A DNA stretch of 64,000 nt from Methanosarcinales archaeon (GTDB taxonomy: Archaea; Halobacteriota; Methanosarcinia; Methanosarcinales; Methanoperedenaceae). The DNA is taken from positions 30,936-94,935 of the forward strand of contig CAJPFJ010000007.1 in assembly GCA_905339155.1 (NCBI GenBank). Reading direction: 5' to 3'. The notes beneath the pieces were generated by a model, which saw nothing but the letters and a program-made list of their open reading frames with translations, was not told the DNA's origin and did no database searches. The first letter of the stretch is position 1. Each line of letters starts with the position of its first letter. The position numbers and the translations under genes were made by a program. Below, one piece after another: positions 60,832 to 64,000 of the stretch.

Positions 60832-61703
60832 CTGGTGATTACCTCGCATCCATCTGCTGTCACGATGATCGTATGTTCAGCCTGTGAAATAAGTCCGCCC
60901 TGGATTTCCTTAAGTATCGGGTATGGCCGGATAATATTTGCCCTGATAAGAGCAAGCATTGCAAAATCCACACGCTCACCGAGCCATCTTTTTGCAAATG
61001 GGAGGGTCTTATATTTCTCTATTTCCTGCAGTAATTTCCTTGCCGAAGGGTGTCTCACAGGTCTTTCGGAAACAATATGGAAAATCTCGGCGCTTCCTGC
61101 ATCATGAATTTTTCCTGCGCCGTTTGTGGCGAATGGTTCAATTGCAATTATATCACCTTCCTGGAGAACTACACCACCCGGCATCCTCTTATTCGGGATC
61201 GCAGGCGGAGCGTGCTGGATATATTGCGCAAGCCCATGTCCTGTGAGGTTGATTATGGGTTTATAACCAAAGGAAGTTATTGCATCTTCAATTACTCCCC
61301 CGATATCTGAAGTATTAACACCCGCTTTGACGAATCCAATTGCCTCCTCAAGTGCTGATTCAGCAGCCTTGACAAGCTTTGGGTTACCAGAAAGGTCAAC
61401 GGTTATTGCAGTATCGGCAATATATCCATCGATATGGACCCCGATATCAAGTTTTACAATATCTTTTCCAAATACTGATTTATCATTTAAACATGGGGTG
61501 GAATGAGCAGCCTCGTCATTTCGTGAAATGTTTACCGGGAACGCAGGCCCCCCGCCTTTTTCACGGATCATGTCCTCTGCGAATTCCGCGACCATAAGAA
61601 GGCTTGCGCCTTCTGTAACTTTTTCTGCTGTAAGTTTTCGGACTTCAGACAGGATCCTTCCTGCCTGTCGGTATTTCTCAATAATTTCATCGGTTTCTGT
61701 CAT
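60828..61703 (-). CDS. map: Methionine aminopeptidase, type II
   Basis: 291 residues with the archaeal/eukaryal MetAP2 layout, including the roughly 60-residue insertion in the pita-bread fold. Metal ligands: KLDIGVHIDGYIADTA (two Asp), a His in GHGLAQYIQHAPPAIPN, and Glu in EGDIIAIEPFAT and the C-terminal AEHTIIV. It removes initiator Met from new proteins. Its start shares one base with the stop of the upstream M24 gene (TAATG). Confidence 0.92.
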   Translation of the reverse strand: MTETDEIIEKYRQAGRILSEVRKLTAEKVTEGASLLMVAEFAEDMIREKGGGPAFPVNISRNDEAAHSTPCLNDKSVFGKDIVKLDIGVHIDGYIADTAITVDLSGNPKLVKAAESALEEAIGFVKAGVNTSDIGGVIEDAITSFGYKPIINLTGHGLAQYIQHAPPAIPNKRMPGGVVLQEGDIIAIEPFATNGAGKIHDAGSAEIFHIVSERPVRHPSARKLLQEIEKYKTLPFAKRWLGERVDFAMLALIRANIIRPYPILKEIQGGLISQAEHTIIVTADGCEVITR

Positions 61704-62848
61704 TATAGCACCAGATTCTTCTCAAACATAGTTAAATTCTTGCATCCGCTGTGGGAAACAACAACCACATCCTCAAGGCGTACACCGCCGATATTCTTAT
61801 AATAAAGACCGGGTTCCACTGTGACAATACATCCTGCTTTTAATTCTTTTCCATTTTCCCCAAGGTTTGGTCCTTCATGGATATCAAGACCCACGCCATG
61901 CCCTGTTGAATGGATGAAGCCTTCAGTGAACTCTGTGCTTTTCCCTCTTGAGGTCTTATATCCTCTTTCTTCCAGTACATCGCATACGATGTTATGAATT
62001 TCGGCGCCGGTTACACCTGCTTTTATATTATTTAAGGCAGCTTCCTGCGAATCAAGGACTGCCGAATACATACTTTTAAGTTCATCCATTGGGGTTCCAT
62101 GCATAACTGTTCTTGTCATGTCGGAATAATACCTTTCTTTCTTAGATCGCGGCACCATGTCAATAACTATTGGCTCATCAGCGCGCAGTTCTCCCTCCCC
62201 TTTCCAGTGTGGGTCGCTGCTTCCTCTCCCACATGCGATAATACTATCCTGCGCCTCACAATTAAAAGAGAGTAGCGATTTATCGATAATAGTTCTTACG
62301 TCCTCTGTTTTGAGGGGGGAATTGTTATGCATGAGAACTCCATCAATGACAGAAGCATTTTTTATTGCCCTGATGCCTTCTGCGAGCGCTTTCTCGCCAG
62401 CTCTCTGGGCATATTCTATCGCGCTTATTTCTTTTTCACTTTTAATTTCGCGCATTTCACGCAATGGGCTTTTTATCGGGATTATCTCAAAATTTGCTTT
62501 CCGCAGGCAATCAGCAAGCTGAACCGGGAAATTATATGGCACAGCAATACGATTTAAATTCTTTGAATGAAGGAGTTCAGAGATAATTTCACAATATGCG
62601 GCATCAGCATCCTTGTTTTTTCGGATCTTATCCATAATGTTGTATCTGGATGTAGGGATCACTTCATGGACTTTTGATTCTTTTTTTGCCCTGCCCAGTT
62701 CCATATCCGATACAATGATCATATCATTCCCTGAATTCAGGTAAATGAATGAATCATAAGCCAGGAATCCGCTGGCATAATACATATCAGCATTGTGTTC
62801 ACTTTCACTCACCATCAGGAATGCCAAATCGGGAAGAGTCAGTTTCAT
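61703..62848 (-). CDS. Xaa-Pro aminopeptidase-like M24 peptidase
   Basis: 381 residues: an N-terminal creatinase-like domain (LPDLAFLMVSESEHNADMYYASGF) and a C-terminal M24 catalytic domain with VIDMVPRSKKERYYSDMTRT (Asp ligands), HSTGHGVGLDIHEGPN (His) and VTVEPGLYY, RLEDVVVV (Glu). It cleaves N-terminal residues before proline. Tandem with the MetAP gene and overlapping it by 1 nt. Confidence 0.9.
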   Translation of the reverse strand: MKLTLPDLAFLMVSESEHNADMYYASGFLAYDSFIYLNSGNDMIIVSDMELGRAKKESKVHEVIPTSRYNIMDKIRKNKDADAAYCEIISELLHSKNLNRIAVPYNFPVQLADCLRKANFEIIPIKSPLREMREIKSEKEISAIEYAQRAGEKALAEGIRAIKNASVIDGVLMHNNSPLKTEDVRTIIDKSLLSFNCEAQDSIIACGRGSSDPHWKGEGELRADEPIVIDMVPRSKKERYYSDMTRTVMHGTPMDELKSMYSAVLDSQEAALNNIKAGVTGAEIHNIVCDVLEERGYKTSRGKSTEFTEGFIHSTGHGVGLDIHEGPNLGENGKELKAGCIVTVEPGLYYKNIGGVRLEDVVVVSHSGCKNLTMFEKNLVL

Positions 62849-63269
62849 TTGTTATATGAGGTAAATTATTGTACATATTACTTTGTCTTTTTATTCTATT
62901 TTTATTCCCTGTTTATGATTCCGTTATTATCATACAAGATAGTATTAACTCGTGGGTTCAAAGGGTTGAGAAGTCCCCTTCCGACAGGTAGGGATGAATC
63001 AGATCCTTTGCACTTGTGTCATTATTATGATATAGGGTAAATATATATCCCCACAAACCAATATAAAAATGACGAACACCACACCCTCGTGGTATCAAAG
63101 CTGATGTTGTCAAAATGAGGTCTTGATCAGGTTCAGGACTGATGCGGATAACAGGTTGCAGCACAGCGTAAAATCTGCTAAACAAATTGTGCATATATGT
63201 AATAATGTGATATATTACAAAATGCCATGTACTGGCTATCGGTAAAACGGTAATCTGCGACAAACAGCC
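62849..63269. other. Intergenic stretch with possible decayed insertion-element sequence
   Basis: 421 nt with no intact frame. A plus-strand open stretch around 63100-63230 (VKSAKQIVHIC) could be a decayed TnpB C-terminus leading to the structured end that follows. At 62965-62992 a small hairpin-like GAAGTCCCC...GGTAGGGATGA is seen. Otherwise nothing certain. Confidence 0.3.
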
Positions 63270-63335
63270 AAAGTTCCCCGAAAGGGTTACGAGGACTCGT
63301 AGGAAGCCCCAGCCCGAAAGGGTGGGGTAGTTCAC
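63270..63335 (+). mobile_element. IS200/IS605-like right end / candidate omega-RNA 3' end
   Basis: Three consecutive hairpins: CCC-GAAA-GGG (63277-63286), ACGAG-GA-CTCGT (63289-63300), and CCCC-A-(G)-CCC-GAAA-GGG-T-GGGG (63307-63327), ending TAGTTCAC. The terminal hairpin plus GGGGTAGTTCAC resembles the right end of archaeal IS605-type TnpB elements, which also encodes the omega-RNA scaffold. No TnpA or intact TnpB is present beside it. Confidence 0.45.
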
Positions 63336-63425
63336 ATATGTTAGGTAATTGAGAATTTTAGGTTTGTTGTCCCTCTGGAAAAATAATTTGGGGCTGCTTT
63401 GCTACATATCGGATGAAGTGAAATA

Positions 63426-64000
63426 ATGGGAACAGGATTGAATAAAGAAAAGGATTGCAGAATTAACTTGATATTCATTGCAACAATATTGGGCTTAATT
63501 ATCTCAATTTCGGTATCAGCTGGGGCCATAAATAACAATGAAAGCACACTTCCAAACATCACAATCACATATCCGGTGGAGGGACAAAATACAATTTATT
63601 TGCAAGCGATTGATGGGGTCGGGGACATACTTGCACCACTATTTAAACCTAAACCACATAAACCTATACCTACAGACACGCCCACAGATACGCCCACAGA
63701 TACGCCCACAGATACGCCCACAGATACACCCACAGATACACCCATAGATCCGCCCACAGATACACCCACAGATACACCCACAGATACACCCACAGATACA
63801 CCCATAGATCCGCCCACAGATACACCCACAGATACACCCACAGATACACCCACAGATACACCCACAGATACACCCACAGATACACCCACAGATACACCCA
63901 CAGATACACCCATAGATCCGCCCACAGATACACCCACAGATACACCCACAGATACACCCACAGATACACCCACAGATACACCCACAGATACACCCACAGA
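63426..64000 (+). CDS. Secreted protein with TDTP repeat stalk, partial
   Basis: Open to the window end (at least 191 codons). A hydrophobic segment near 15-33 ending SVSAGA is a signal peptide. A short folded start (NITITYPVEGQNTIYLQAIDG), a KPKPHKPIP linker, then from codon 83 a tandem TDTP repeat that runs beyond the window. Repeats of this kind are Thr/Pro-rich, probably O-glycosylated, extended stalks of surface proteins that carry a domain further on. A GGATGAAGTG SD-like tract lies before ATG. Confidence 0.75.
   Translation, partial: MGTGLNKEKDCRINLIFIATILGLIISISVSAGAINNNESTLPNITITYPVEGQNTIYLQAIDGVGDILAPLFKPKPHKPIPTDTPTDTPTDTPTDTPTDTPTDTPIDPPTDTPTDTPTDTPTDTPIDPPTDTPTDTPTDTPTDTPTDTPTDTPTDTPTDTPIDPPTDTPTDTPTDTPTDTPTDTPTDTPT
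63672..64000 (+). repeat. 12-bp tandem repeat (ACAGATACACCC), over 27 units
   Basis: The in-frame 12-nt unit encodes T-D-T-P. The first units use ACG, later ones ACA. Units 7, 12 and 21 are variants encoding I-D-P-P, spaced at 60 and 108 nt, which implies higher-order duplication of blocks. The tract continues past the window. Confidence 0.9.

Noticed and set aside
63596..63997. Minus-strand frames encoding VSVG or YLWV repeats
   Set aside because: They are the antisense of the TDTP repeat; any 12-nt repeat free of stops gives such frames. The plus-strand frame has a signal peptide and SD.
63672..64000. CRISPR array
   Set aside because: The 12-nt units are contiguous, in frame and have no unique spacers.

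Overview
This window is a gene-dense stretch of a euryarchaeal chromosome, most likely from the Methanosarcinales and plausibly a Methanoperedens-like (ANME-2d) anaerobic methane oxidiser. The archaeal signs are an archaeal-type DnaG primase, type II methionine aminopeptidase, archaeal CobT-like protein, an intron-containing elongator tRNA-Met, TATA-box promoters with apparently leaderless genes, and an S-layer protein with the duplicated domain typical of Methanosarcinales. A homoaconitase-type isomerase pair and a HisA-like TIM-barrel protein fit an organism with methanogenesis-type cofactors. Genus-level placement is inference from gene content only.

Layout. 0-2.3 kb: a 2-hydroxyacyl-CoA dehydratase/benzoyl-CoA reductase-type enzyme with its ATP-dependent activase, cut by the window start. 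2.4-9.5 kb: tandemly duplicated MFS transporters, a Fic protein with an operator-like repeat cluster, a LeuCD/homoaconitase pair and a FetAB-type ABC transporter. 9.5-12.1 kb: S-layer protein and a TusA-like sulfur carrier. 12.1-14.3 kb: a gene graveyard with a tRNA 3' fragment and remnants of TusA, PAS-domain and PEP-utilising genes around a methyltransferase. 14.3-19.0 kb: an operon of TetR regulator, rifampicin-phosphotransferase-like dikinase, tiny ORF and B12-binding radical SAM protein. 19-37 kb: mostly housekeeping and small membrane genes (Nif3-like, Obg/YchF GTPase, MtnA, glycosyltransferase, pirin, HisA-like, orphan MNT nucleotidyltransferase, beta-propeller lipoprotein, PHP, CrtI-like FAD protein, SpeA, AroA) and tRNA-Met. 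37-45 kb: a GAF-PAS-HTH sensor coupled to an old-yellow-enzyme, then a frameshifted SNF2 helicase with a SWIM zinc-finger partner. 45-50.7 kb: DnaG, CobT, an HTH regulator, ferredoxin and membrane proteins. 50.8-57.5 kb: lipoate ligase plus a complete 2-oxoacid (pyruvate) dehydrogenase complex (E1a, E1b, E2, E3), convergent with succinate dehydrogenase B and C subunits. 57.6-64 kb: a histidine kinase, two M24 peptidases, a structured IS200/IS605-like end, and the start of a secreted protein with a TDTP repeat stalk.

Cooperating genes: lipoate ligase would charge the E2 lipoyl domain, E1/E2 would make acyl-CoA and E3 NADH, while the SdhB/SdhC pair would link to the membrane quinone pool. The activase would energise electron transfer into the dehydratase. 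Five minus-strand genes or operons between 2.3 and 11.8 kb share an upstream element with rigid spacing to the TATA box, suggesting co-regulation. The best candidates for something undescribed are that promoter element, the TetR-dikinase-tiny ORF-radical SAM operon with decayed copies beside it, and the orphan structured element at 63.3 kb.
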